A stretch of DNA of 64,000 nucleotides from Antarctobacter aquimaris (lineage in GTDB: Bacteria; Pseudomonadota; Alphaproteobacteria; Rhodobacterales; Rhodobacteraceae): contig NZ_FXYF01000014.1 in the NCBI RefSeq assembly GCF_900184945.1, positions 62,001-126,000 on the forward strand, read 5' to 3'. Within the stretch, counting starts at the first letter, position 1. Every line of letters starts with the position of its first letter. Shown here in pieces: positions 1 to 7,431 of this stretch. The notes beneath the pieces were generated by a model. The model did no database searches. It was not told where the DNA came from and was given only the letters and a program-made list of their open reading frames with translations. Made by a program: the position numbers and the translations under genes.

Positions 1-1
1 A

Positions 2-300
2 TCAACCGGCCGCCCCTGCCTTGCCATGCTGCCGGGTCAGAGATTGCGCCCGCACGAAGCCGATCCGCAGGGGTTCAACCATCCCGCCCGCCGCGTCCGC
101 CGTCAGCCGCAGCTCCCGGTTGCCAATGCGAAGGTTCAGCCGCGTGCCGCCGGCATCTTCGCCTACGCCGGTTTCGCGGCCCGTGGTGAAGGTGCCTGCG
201 CGCACCAGATCGCGCAAGCGCGGCTCATCAAGATCGAAACCCTGCGCGACCATGCGGCGTCGACCCGCACCCGGTCGTCGCCGATGGTCAAGACACTCAT
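2..300 (-). pseudogene. DUF6522 protein gene, frameshifted (copy 1)
   Basis: The ATG at 300-298 overlaps the stop of the upstream HTHP gene (ATGA). The first codons read MSVLTIGDDRVRVDAA and then leave frame; the family sequence resumes in another frame as MVAQGFDLDEPRLRDLVRAGTF from 253 down to the TGA at 4-2. Aligned to the intact homologue at 60846-61163, the two pieces join exactly if one base is restored near 254-255, so I infer a 1-nt deletion or a sequencing error. The ending (LNLRIGNRELRLTADAAG) matches the family. DUF6522 is a small cytosolic domain of unknown function. The downstream fragment could only be made from an internal start. Confidence 0.75.
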
Positions 301-530
301 TTCACGGCGCGCCAGTGGTCATTGGCCGCCGCAATGGTGGCAAAATGGATGGCCACCACATGCGACACCGCGATCAGCGCGTCGGCGTCAGCCTCGTAAT
401 CCTTGCGCAGCTTGTCGCGGATGGCGGCATCGGGCTGGGTCTTTTTCACCGCAATCCGGGCCAGCTTGACCGCAAGGTCATAGCCTTCGCTGGGGGTCGG
501 CGTGATCAGGCTGGGCAGCCAGTTATCCAT
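297..530 (-). CDS. Hexameric tyrosine-coordinated heme protein (HTHP), copy 1
   Basis: The 77-residue protein matches HTHP in length and sequence (WLPSL..TP.EGYDLAVKLARIAVKKTQPDA). Tyr45, the residue at the position of the heme ligand in the structurally known Silicibacter pomeroyi protein, and Arg25 are both present. Characterised HTHP is a hexamer with weak peroxidase and catalase activity; its physiological role is not settled. The gene follows ccoS with its start inside the ccoS coding region (overlap 523-530) and overlaps the DUF6522 start by ATGA, so it is the penultimate gene of the cco operon. A second copy lies at 61160-61393. Confidence 0.9.
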   Translation of the reverse strand: MDNWLPSLITPTPSEGYDLAVKLARIAVKKTQPDAAIRDKLRKDYEADADALIAVSHVVAIHFATIAAANDHWRAVK

Positions 531-702
531 GTGATGTCTCCTTTTGTGTCGGATTGGCAGGTGTGTCGGGGGCGGTCAGGATGCGCCGGGCATCGCCGTC
601 GGGGTCGTCGTACTGGTCGTGGCGCAGGCTCCAGAAGAACGCGGCAAGACCGATCAGGCCCATACCGATGGCAACGGGGATGAGGAACAGCGCGCCGGTC
701 AT
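523..702 (-). CDS. ccoS: cbb3-type cytochrome oxidase assembly protein CcoS
   Basis: The 59-residue protein has one N-terminal membrane helix (LFLIPVAIGMGLIGLAAFFW) followed by the CcoS-type stretch SLRHDQYDDPDGDARRIL. CcoS is needed for heme and copper insertion into cbb3 oxidase. The ATG at 702-700 overlaps the TGA of the DUF2189 gene (ATGA). Its place downstream of ccoNOQP supports the call. The other usual maturation genes ccoG, ccoH and ccoI are not in this window. Confidence 0.85.
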   Translation of the reverse strand: MTGALFLIPVAIGMGLIGLAAFFWSLRHDQYDDPDGDARRILTAPDTPANPTQKETSHG

Positions 703-1523
703 GGCGTTGCGGAGTCCTGCCGGGCGGGATCGGCGTCGGGGCGCAGCGCCTGCCAGGCGTGCCAGGTGCCATGACCCAGGAGCGGAAAGACCACGATCAG
801 GCCCAGAAGGCCGGTGGCCACGGAAAACGCAAAGCCCGCAACGACGATCCCGCCCCAGGGCAGCACCGCCCGCAGGTTCTGCGTGGTCAGGGCGAAACTG
901 GTGCCAAGTGCGGTCAGCGCATCGGTGCGTACCGACAGCAGCATCGGGATCGAGAACAGGCTGATCGCCATGGCGAAGGCCGCGAACAGCCCGCCGATCG
1001 CCGAGCCGGTCGCCACCAGCGCCCAACCGCGCGGTGTGGTCAGCAGTTGCGCCAGGATCTGATCGAAGCCCGGAAACGGCAGCAGCCCGAAAAACAGCGC
1101 ATAGAGAAGATCGGCGGCCCTCAGCCACAAGACGACCAGAAGGCACAGGAGCAGTCCCGCGAACAGAACCTGCCCGCCCGAGGCCGGGCGCACCAGAACC
1201 ATGTCGGACAATCGCACCGCCTTGCCCGCGGCATGGCGGCGGCTCTTTTCATAGAGGCCGATGGCAAGGATGGGGCCGACCACCAGAAACCCCGAAAGAG
1301 CCGGGAAGATCAGCCATGGCAGGCCCACCGCGACCATCGCCCAGATCACCAGCACCGAGGCCAGGAAAATGACCAGCCCATAGCCAAGGCTGGGCCATGG
1401 GGCGCGGCGCAGGTCACGCCAGCCGGCGGCAAGCCAGCTGAACGCTGCCCCGGTCGGCAGCTGGCGCGCATAGGGGCTGGCACGATGCTGAAGCGGCTCG
1501 ACGGCGGGAAGGGGTTCAAGCAT
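699..1523 (-). CDS. DUF2189 multi-pass membrane protein
   Basis: The 274-residue protein has about six hydrophobic segments (for example LGYGLVIFLASVLVIWAMVAV and LFAGLLLCLLVVLWL) and the family pattern SWLAAGWRDLRRAP..SLGYG near residue 30, and it ends with GHGTWHAWQAL. DUF2189 proteins are integral membrane proteins of unknown function. The gene sits inside the cbb3 operon between a 54-residue TM protein and ccoS. A strong ribosome binding site, AAGGAGG, lies just before the start. A role in oxidase assembly or membrane protection is inferred from position only. Confidence 0.8.
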   Translation of the reverse strand: MLEPLPAVEPLQHRASPYARQLPTGAAFSWLAAGWRDLRRAPWPSLGYGLVIFLASVLVIWAMVAVGLPWLIFPALSGFLVVGPILAIGLYEKSRRHAAGKAVRLSDMVLVRPASGGQVLFAGLLLCLLVVLWLRAADLLYALFFGLLPFPGFDQILAQLLTTPRGWALVATGSAIGGLFAAFAMAISLFSIPMLLSVRTDALTALGTSFALTTQNLRAVLPWGGIVVAGFAFSVATGLLGLIVVFPLLGHGTWHAWQALRPDADPARQDSATP

Positions 1524-1534
1524 TCATGCCTCCT

Positions 1535-1699
1535 TCAGCAGCCTGGTTTCGCGGCGGCGTGTTCGGGATCGACCTGGACACAGCCGGGATGGGACGCCAG
1601 CGCGAGGGTCACGAACTGCCAGTTGGCAGCGATGACCAGCGCCAGGAAAGCGGCAACGCCCAGGCCTATCGGCAGTTTCGCGCCCCGCACCACGCTCAT
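1535..1699 (-). CDS. Small single-TM protein in the cbb3 operon
   Basis: The 54-residue protein starts with an ATG overlapping the ccoP stop (ATGA). One membrane helix runs from about residue 10 to 33 (IGLGVAAFLALVIAANWQFV), followed by a short tail with two cysteines (HPGCVQVDPEHAAAKPGC). The first Cys-Pro region suggests metal or heme handling, but that is only a guess. It lies where ccoG/ccoH/ccoI genes often occur, yet is too short for FixH/CcoH. I do not recognise a named family. Confidence 0.6.
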   Translation of the reverse strand: MSVVRGAKLPIGLGVAAFLALVIAANWQFVTLALASHPGCVQVDPEHAAAKPGC

Positions 1700-2562
1700 G
1701 GCGCAGCTCCCGACAGGTCCTGGACGTAGAGTGCCAGCATCCTGATCTCGGCCTCGCTCAGCCGGTCGGTCCAGGCGGGCATCACGCCTTGCCGGCCGTT
1801 CATCAGCGTTGTGTGGATTGCATCGGCGTCGCCGCCATACAGCCAATCGGCATCGGTCAGGTTCGGGGCGCCCTGATCCGTCATCCCGCGCGCATCCTCG
1901 CCGTGGCAACTGGCGCAATTGTCCTGGAACAGCACCGCGCCTTCCGACGTATCGCCCGCGCGCACTCCGCCTGACAGCGTCAGCACGTAGTCGGTCAGAG
2001 CCGCAATTTCGGGCCGGGTCAGCAGCCCGTCGCGGCCAAAGGTGGGCATCTGGGAAAAGCGGGTGTCGGGATGCGGGCTGTTGATGCCGAAGCGCAGCGT
2101 TTCCGCGATCTCTTCTGCCGTACCTCCCCAAAGCCAGATATCATCCGACAGTCGCGGAAAGCCCGGCCCGCCGATACCCTTGGTGCCGTGGCAGGCCTGG
2201 CAGTTCTGGCCAAAGAGCGGCGCTGCGGTTGCCATCGCCCGCGCCATCAGGTCGGGGTCGGCGCGGATCGCCTCGAAACTTTGCGTCTCCAGCGCCGTGG
2301 TCCAATCGGCACGCGCGGCTTCAGCCTGGGCAATATCGGCGGCAACGGCGGTTTTCTGGTCAACGCCCCAAAGCCCCTTGGTATAGGTCTGGCCCAGCGG
2401 CCATGTCGGCAGCAGCACCCAGGCGACCAGCGCATAAAGATGCGTCACCACGATAAAGGCGATCACCGCCTTCGGCACCGGATTGTTCAACTCCTTGATG
2501 CCGTTCCAGTCATGGCCGGTGGTGGCCTGGCCGGTGACAGGGTCACGTTCACCTACCGACAT
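1696..2562 (-). CDS. ccoP: cbb3 cytochrome c oxidase subunit III (diheme CcoP)
   Basis: The 288-residue protein has one N-terminal membrane helix (about residues 31-52) after the typical DWNGIKELNNPVP motif, then two c-type heme sites, CQACH at about 121-125 and CASCH at about 216-220, each followed by a Met-containing loop for the axial ligand. CcoP accepts electrons from the bc1 complex and passes them to CcoO/CcoN in the inner membrane, periplasmic side. Length and motif order are normal. The start overlaps the end of ccoQ. Confidence 0.96.
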   Translation of the reverse strand: MSVGERDPVTGQATTGHDWNGIKELNNPVPKAVIAFIVVTHLYALVAWVLLPTWPLGQTYTKGLWGVDQKTAVAADIAQAEAARADWTTALETQSFEAIRADPDLMARAMATAAPLFGQNCQACHGTKGIGGPGFPRLSDDIWLWGGTAEEIAETLRFGINSPHPDTRFSQMPTFGRDGLLTRPEIAALTDYVLTLSGGVRAGDTSEGAVLFQDNCASCHGEDARGMTDQGAPNLTDADWLYGGDADAIHTTLMNGRQGVMPAWTDRLSEAEIRMLALYVQDLSGAAP

Positions 2563-2717
2563 GGCCTGTCCTCCGCGGTCAGGATCGAACGGGCGGCCCG
2601 GTCTGCGGCCGCCTTGCGCGACGGGCGATAGGTCTGGAAGACGACGATCAGGAAGAACACCATCAGGTAGATCAGGCCGACCGACTTGGCGATGAGGACA
2701 AGGGTGTCATGGCTCAT
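2553..2717 (-). CDS. ccoQ: cbb3 oxidase subunit CcoQ
   Basis: The 54-residue protein (MSHDTLVLIAKSVGLIYLMV...) has one membrane helix and a short basic tail (YRPSRKAAADRAA), typical of CcoQ/FixQ, which stabilises the cbb3 complex. Its ATG overlaps the ccoO stop (ATGA), and its stop TAG at 2555-2553 lies 10 nt inside ccoP. It is read directly from the sequence because of its small size. Confidence 0.9.
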   Translation of the reverse strand: MSHDTLVLIAKSVGLIYLMVFFLIVVFQTYRPSRKAAADRAARSILTAEDRPCR

Positions 2718-3448
2718 GGCTTGGCCTCCACTCCGGCCTGGTAGGGGGCCTGGGTCAACTGGCCCAGCACTTGCAGATAGGACACCAGCGCATCCATCTC
2801 GGTCAGCCGTGGATCGCCGTCGAAATTGCGGATGGTTGTGGCATCGCCATACCGCGCGACAACGCCGTCGGCCCGGTCGCCGTCGGGCGCTGCCTGGCCC
2901 AGGGCATCGCTATAGGCTTCGGCGATCATCTCGTCGGTATAGGGCACCCCCAGCCGCCGCAGCGTTGCCAGATGGGCGGCCATGTCGTCCACCTCCAGCG
3001 GGTTCTCGGCGAGCCAGGAATAGCCCGGCATGATCGACGAGGGCACCACGGCGCGCGGGTCGATCAGGTGGGCGACATGCCAGTCGTCGGAATACTTGCC
3101 GCCCAGGCGCGCCAGGTCCGGCCCGGTGCGTTTCGACCCCCAGAGCATCGGGTGATCGTATTGCGATTCCGCCGCCAGCGAATAGGGGCCATAGCGCTCC
3201 ACCTCGTCGCGCAGGGTGCGCACCATCTGGCTGTGGCAGGCATAGCACCCCTCGCGGATGTAGATGTTGCGCCCGGCCAGCTCCAGCGGCGTATAGACCC
3301 GCATGTCGTCGGTGGTCTCGACGGTTTCGTCGATGGTGAACAGCGGCGCTATCTCGATGATGCCGCCGACGCTGGCGGCAAGGATGATGGCCACCACAAG
3401 GCCGATCGAGTGCTTTTCGAGATTGTAGTGCAGTTTCAAGAGGGGCAT
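2714..3448 (-). CDS. ccoO: cbb3 oxidase subunit II (monoheme CcoO)
   Basis: The 244-residue protein begins MPLLKLHYNLEKHSIGL and has an N-terminal membrane anchor, one c-type heme motif CYACH at about 68-72, and YSWLAENPL with a nearby SSIMPGY Met, the CcoO hallmarks. I chose the ATG at 3448 over the upstream GTG because family members begin here and it falls 5 nt after ccoN. CcoO is the membrane-anchored monoheme subunit passing electrons from CcoP to CcoN. Confidence 0.96.
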   Translation of the reverse strand: MPLLKLHYNLEKHSIGLVVAIILAASVGGIIEIAPLFTIDETVETTDDMRVYTPLELAGRNIYIREGCYACHSQMVRTLRDEVERYGPYSLAAESQYDHPMLWGSKRTGPDLARLGGKYSDDWHVAHLIDPRAVVPSSIMPGYSWLAENPLEVDDMAAHLATLRRLGVPYTDEMIAEAYSDALGQAAPDGDRADGVVARYGDATTIRNFDGDPRLTEMDALVSYLQVLGQLTQAPYQAGVEAKP

Positions 3449-3452
3449 CGCG

Positions 3453-5078
3453 CTACTCCGCCGGTTGCGGGGCAAGCGGGCGATCCGCAGCCGCACCGCG
3501 TGGGCCGCGCACCGTCAGCCAGATGTTGACCGCACCGATCACCAGGCCCGCCAGGAACAACACACCGCCGATGAAGCGGGCGATGTAGTAGGGGCGCATC
3601 GCCTCCATGCTGTCGATGAAGGAGTAATGCAGCGTGCCCGCCGCGTTGTAGGTGCGCCACATCAGGCCCTGCGTCAGGCCAGCGTTCCACAGCGAAAAGA
3701 CGTAAGTCAGCAGCCCCGCCAGGGCCAACCAGAAATGCCATTCCACCAGCCGGGATGAATACATGCCCGGTCGTCCCCAAAGTGACGGCACCACCGAATA
3801 GAACGCGCCGAAGGTGATCATCGCCAGCCAGCCAAGCGCGCCGGAATGCACGTGCCCGACGGTCCAGTCGGTATAATGCGACAGGGCGTTGACCGGGCGG
3901 ATCGCCATGAACGACCCCTCGAACGTCGACAGCCCGTAAAACACCGCCGCCACGAACATGAACCGCAGCGTCGCGTCGTCGCGCACCCGGTGCCAGGCGC
4001 CGTTCAGCGTCATCAGCGCATTGCCCGCCGAGGCCCAGCTTGGCACCAGCAGCATGACCGAGAATGTCATGCCCAGCGTCTGCACCCAGTGGGGCAAGGC
4101 CGTGTAGTGCAGGTGGTGCGACCCCACCCACATGTAGAAGAACGTGATGCCCCAGAAACTGAGGATCGACAGCCGGTAGGAATAGATCGGCCGCTGTGCG
4201 CGCATCGGCAGGTAGTAATAGAGCATCCCCAGAAAGCCCGAGGTCATGAAGAAGGCCACGGCATTGTGGCCATACCACCATTGCACCATCGCATCCTGCA
4301 CACCCGAGAATGCCGAATAGCTTTTGGCACCGGCAAGGCTGACCGGCAGGGCCAGGCTGTTGACGATGTGCAGCATGGCCACCACCAGGATGAAGGCGAG
4401 GTAGTACCAGTTGGCGACATAGATATGCGGCTCGGCCCGGCGCGCGAGGGTGCGCAGGTACAAGACGAAGTAGACGACCCAGACGACCACCAGCAGGATA
4501 TCGGCATACCACTCGGCCTCGGCATACTCCTTGGACTGGGTAATGCCCATGAAATAGCCGGTGATCGCCCAGAGGCAGAACAGGTTGTAACCGATCAGCA
4601 CGAACCAGGGGCTGATCTGGTCCGGCAGCCGGGCGCGCGAGGTGCGTTGCATGACGTGGAAGGAGGTGGCGATCAGCGCGTTGCCGCCGAAGGCAAAGAT
4701 CACGCCGGTGGTATGGACCGGGCGAATGCGGCCATAGCTGGACCAGGCCTGGCCGAATGTCGCCTCTGGCCAGACCACCAGGGCGGCCACCCAAAGCCCC
4801 ACCGCCATGGCAAACACGCCCCAAAGCAGGGCGATCAGGATGCCGGCCTTGATCGGGTCGTCGTAGTAGTGCGACAGACGCTGGGGGTCGGGGCCGGGAT
4901 GTTCCAGCACGCCGCCCACCACAAAGACCAGCGCCACGCCCAGTGCCACCGCCATGAAGCCGTGCACCGCCATCGGGTCCTGCCGGGCGGTCGCCGCCAT
5001 GAGCAGACCAACCAGCGCCAGCAACAGGGACAATCCCATCGCCAGGCGGCGTTCCGTATGGGTCAGCGCGGCGATCAT
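3453..5078 (-). CDS. ccoN: cbb3 cytochrome c oxidase subunit I (CcoN)
   Basis: The 541-residue heme-copper oxidase subunit has about 14 membrane helices. It carries the low-spin heme and CuB histidine motifs (VHTTGVIFAFGGNALIATSFHVMQR, WWYGHNAVAFFMT, VGSHHLHYTALP) and TDWTVGHVHSGALGW near the C-terminus. It is the catalytic O2-reducing, proton-pumping subunit with high oxygen affinity. The start codon overlaps the rrf2 stop (ATGA), so the regulator and oxidase are translationally coupled. It could also reduce NO, as cbb3 enzymes sometimes do. Confidence 0.97.
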   Translation of the reverse strand: MIAALTHTERRLAMGLSLLLALVGLLMAATARQDPMAVHGFMAVALGVALVFVVGGVLEHPGPDPQRLSHYYDDPIKAGILIALLWGVFAMAVGLWVAALVVWPEATFGQAWSSYGRIRPVHTTGVIFAFGGNALIATSFHVMQRTSRARLPDQISPWFVLIGYNLFCLWAITGYFMGITQSKEYAEAEWYADILLVVVWVVYFVLYLRTLARRAEPHIYVANWYYLAFILVVAMLHIVNSLALPVSLAGAKSYSAFSGVQDAMVQWWYGHNAVAFFMTSGFLGMLYYYLPMRAQRPIYSYRLSILSFWGITFFYMWVGSHHLHYTALPHWVQTLGMTFSVMLLVPSWASAGNALMTLNGAWHRVRDDATLRFMFVAAVFYGLSTFEGSFMAIRPVNALSHYTDWTVGHVHSGALGWLAMITFGAFYSVVPSLWGRPGMYSSRLVEWHFWLALAGLLTYVFSLWNAGLTQGLMWRTYNAAGTLHYSFIDSMEAMRPYYIARFIGGVLFLAGLVIGAVNIWLTVRGPRGAAADRPLAPQPAE

Positions 5079-5497
5079 GCCGCCACCGCCCCGTCGCCGC
5101 GCAGCGCCACATCGGCCAAGGTCGAGCGGTCAAGCTCGGCCAGAAACGCCGCCTCGGCCGCGCCCAGCCGCGCCCGGAGCCGACAGCAATCGGTGATCGT
5201 GCAATCGCCCCCCGAGGCCGCGAAACATGCGACCAGTGGCTGGCCCTCTTCAAGGATGCGCACCACCTGCCCCAGCCGTATTTCTGCCGGTGGCCTTGCC
5301 AGCATCGCCCCGCCGCCGCCGCCCCGCCGCGTGGACACGATGCCGGCCTGTGCCAGTGCCGCCATGATCTTTGTCAGGTGATGGCGCGACAACGCGAATT
5401 CCTCTGCCAGTTCCGCAGTGGAAAACGCCCGGTCCGGGGCCGAGGCCAGGCGCATCAGTGCCCGCAGGCCGAAATCGGTGAAGGAGGTAAGGCGCAT
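5075..5497 (-). CDS. Rrf2-family iron-sulfur regulator, NsrR-like (copy 1)
   Basis: The 140-residue winged-helix regulator has the Rrf2 N-terminus (MRLTSFTDFGLRALMRLA), a wing with a glycine run (RRGGGGGAMLARP), and a C-terminal cysteine cluster C91, C99, C104, C105. Asp8 matches the fourth ligand known from Streptomyces NsrR. The tail LDRSTLADV is NsrR-like. I infer a [4Fe-4S] NO sensor. It is the first gene of the cco operon and faces a truncated globin, with candidate operators between them. IscR or RirA-type function is less likely. Confidence 0.85.
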   Translation of the reverse strand: MRLTSFTDFGLRALMRLASAPDRAFSTAELAEEFALSRHHLTKIMAALAQAGIVSTRRGGGGGAMLARPPAEIRLGQVVRILEEGQPLVACFAASGGDCTITDCCRLRARLGAAEAAFLAELDRSTLADVALRGDGAVAA

Positions 5498-5512
5498 CAG
5501 ACCCAGCTTTCA

Positions 5513-5565
5513 TTGGGCATTTACAAGTGCGATTATGCAGCTTTAATAGGCATTGTAAATACCAA
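5513..5565. promoter_or_regulatory. Candidate NsrR-type operators between rrf2 and globin
   Basis: Two imperfect inverted repeats lie in the 87-nt divergent gap. The stronger, 5547-5565, reads TAGGCATTGTAAATACCAA, with 6 of 9 arm positions paired. A weaker one near 5515-5532 has GCATTT and AAGTGC arms. They resemble the clean palindrome at 61633-61651 in front of the second globin and the GCATT/AATGC sites near nsrR at 58.3 kb, and fit the general NsrR pattern of ATGCAT-like half sites. An Rrf2/NsrR protein is the likely ligand. Confidence 0.5.
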
Positions 5566-5584
5566 TTCACGGAGAGCCCCGGAA

Positions 5585-6028
5585 ATGGCAGCAGCGCCGC
5601 AGACACCACCAATCAAATCCGCGCGGCCGCAGATCACCGCCGACCTGATGGCACGCACCGGTCTGGACGACGCGATCCTGGTGCGCCTCGTGCATGGATT
5701 CTACGACAAGGTGCGCGCCGACCCGCTGCTTGGCCCGATCTTTGCCGCGCGCATCACGGATTGGGGTCCGCACCTCGACAAGCTGGTCGACTTCTGGTCA
5801 TCGGTCGCGCTGATGACGGGGCGTTACCACGGCGCGCCGATGCCCAAACACCTGCCGCTGCCCGTCGAGCAGGCCCATTTCGACCGCTGGCTGGCGCTGT
5901 TCCGGCAAACCGCGACCGAGGTCTGTCCTCCCGAAGGTGCGGCCTGGGTGATCGAGCGGGCCGAACGCATCGCCGCATCAATCCACATGAACATCCAGGT
6001 TGCGCGACGCCGCAGCCTTGAAACGTAA
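5585..6028 (+). CDS. Group III truncated hemoglobin (copy 1)
   Basis: The 147-residue globin has the group III signature: GFYDKVRADPLLGPIF with the B10 Tyr and CD1 region, then HLDKLVDFWSSVALMTGRYHGAPMPKH, and AHFDRWLALF carrying the proximal His. I chose the ATG at 5585 with GGAG upstream (5571); the longer open frame runs through the intergenic operators. Such globins are usually linked to NO detoxification or oxygen/peroxide chemistry. It diverges from an NsrR-like gene, which supports an NO role. Confidence 0.9.
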   Translation: MAAAPQTPPIKSARPQITADLMARTGLDDAILVRLVHGFYDKVRADPLLGPIFAARITDWGPHLDKLVDFWSSVALMTGRYHGAPMPKHLPLPVEQAHFDRWLALFRQTATEVCPPEGAAWVIERAERIAASIHMNIQVARRRSLET

Positions 6029-6033
6029 AGACC

Positions 6034-6049
6034 GGCCTGCACGCAGGCC
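6034..6049 (+). terminator. GC hairpin after globin copy 1
   Basis: GGCCTG-CACG-CAGGCC forms a perfect 6-bp stem with a 4-nt loop five bases after the globin stop. There is no following T tract, so it is a possible 3' end stabiliser or weak terminator. The gap on to 6212 holds nothing else I can identify. Confidence 0.4.
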
Positions 6050-6211
6050 TGACTGCCCTCCGGGCAATCGGCTGCTTGACGGTCCGCAGCGAGAACCACC
6101 CCCATGGGGCCCGATGCGAACCAACTCGAACAACGGGAGTTTGGCCAGCAGGTCAGCCCAACCACGCCTTCCTGCAAGGGAAATCCATGGCCGGGCTGGG
6201 ATTTGTCGCAC

Positions 6212-6571
6212 TTATGGCAGGGCTTCCGGCGATCGGCAGTCCTGAAGGCTGCCTTCCGACAACTCGTTCTCCAGCGTCGCGGTATCCCCCTTGGTCCACC
6301 AGACATAGGCGCCGGAAACGTATCGGGCGCCCGACGCCGAAACCACGTTCACGAAAATGCGGTCTTCTCCGTCGATCGGAAGGATCGCGAGCGCATTGGC
6401 ACCGGCGTTCACATATTGAACGGAAAAGGCGCCCCCATCCCCGCAGGCATAGATCTGCGACAGGACGCTGTCGGATGTGCCGCGTTCAAGCGGGATGGAC
6501 AACGTTGCCTGGGCTGACGCGGCGCCGGCAGTTGCCAAAACGGTGAAAGCGACTGGACCGACGCGCATCAT
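6212..6571 (-). CDS. MliC-family C-type lysozyme inhibitor, exported
   Basis: The 119-residue precursor has a signal peptide (MMRVGPVAFTVLATAGAASAQA, cleavage after ASA). The mature part has the MliC pattern: YACGDGGAFSVQYV, then VSASGARYVSG and the YVWWTKGDTATL tail, with two Cys likely disulfide-bonded. MliC proteins bind and block C-type lysozyme. The start at 6571 has AAGGAG eight bases upstream. The N-terminal Cys expected of lipoprotein versions is absent, so it is probably soluble and periplasmic. Confidence 0.82.
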   Translation of the reverse strand: MMRVGPVAFTVLATAGAASAQATLSIPLERGTSDSVLSQIYACGDGGAFSVQYVNAGANALAILPIDGEDRIFVNVVSASGARYVSGAYVWWTKGDTATLENELSEGSLQDCRSPEALP

Positions 6572-6879
6572 GAATTCTCCTTGGGTCAGAGGGCGATATA
6601 GCCCGTGAACCAGTCGCTTCACAAGCGCGGCAAGAGGTCACTTTCACGCGACCACGGGCTGACCCGGACCGTCGCCGGGCCGATCTGTCGCAGGGCGTGG
6701 CCAGGCCGGAGAAGAGCCGTGCGGCGCCGCTGTCCGCCAGCAAACCGGGATGGTGGCAGCGGTGGATCGTTTTCAGAGACGCCGGCATTTCCGCCTGCGA
6801 CACGTGGTCAAACGCCCCCCCCCGATCGTCGCATCAGACAGCCGGAGATGCGCCGAAATTCCCGATTGCGAGCAGCCTC
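6572..6879. other. No gene seen
   Basis: This 308-nt stretch separates the mliC and redoxin genes, both leftward. Open frames across it look like shadows without family features. It contains a run of nine C residues at 6815-6823. The promoter of mliC should lie at its left end. Confidence 0.5.
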
Positions 6880-7371
6880 TCAGCCGATTTCCATTGCCGC
6901 ACCCGGTGCCGGATCCGCGTCCTCGCAAAGCAGCGTTGCGATCTCGGCGCCCAGCAACAGTTCGGGGACAGCCCCGAAATGATGCGCGCGCAGGGCGCCG
7001 GACTTGTCGAAAATCAACATGCTGGGCGTGCCGCGCATCTGGAACGCTTCCATGGTCTTTGGCAACGGTCCCACCCCCGGCGTGTCGACGCCAACCGGAA
7101 AGGTGATCCGATACTCGTGCAGGAACGCCTTCAGCGATACCGGGGTCATCGCGGCATGGTGTTCAAACACCGTGTGCAACCCAAGAACCGCCACAACCTC
7201 TCTCGGGAAGGACTGATGCACTTTCTGCGCCAGGGGCAGGCCCTGCGAAACGCAGCCCGGACACAGCATCTGAAACGCCTCGACAACAACGACCTTGCCA
7301 CGAAGGGAGGCGAGGGTGATGTCCCGGTCCGTGTTGAACCATTGGGATACGTGAAGCTCTGGCGCGGCCAT
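6880..7371 (-). CDS. Thioredoxin-fold redoxin (peroxiredoxin/TlpA-like)
   Basis: The protein has 163 residues from the ATG at 7371. The N-terminal part has QWFNTDRDITLASLRGKVVVVEAFQMLCPGC, where a CPGC pair sits at the redox-active CxxC position of the thioredoxin fold. Further family blocks are GLHTVFEHH and MRGTPSMLIFDKSG, the latter with the cis-Pro. No signal peptide is seen, so it is probably cytosolic. The substrate is unknown. It lies just downstream of the exported protein gene at 7432-8196 in the same direction and could be co-transcribed. Confidence 0.8.
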   Translation of the reverse strand: MAAPELHVSQWFNTDRDITLASLRGKVVVVEAFQMLCPGCVSQGLPLAQKVHQSFPREVVAVLGLHTVFEHHAAMTPVSLKAFLHEYRITFPVGVDTPGVGPLPKTMEAFQMRGTPSMLIFDKSGALRAHHFGAVPELLLGAEIATLLCEDADPAPGAAMEIG

Positions 7372-7431
7372 GGGTCTGGATCCTGTTTGCCGGATGAGGG
7401 AGGCTGCGCATCGCACCGCCTCCTTTCCTGA

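Noticed and set aside
6815-6823. Run of nine C residues
   Set aside because: Could suggest a phase-variable tract, but it lies in non-coding DNA away from a start and no gene depends on it; it may also be a sequencing-prone spot.
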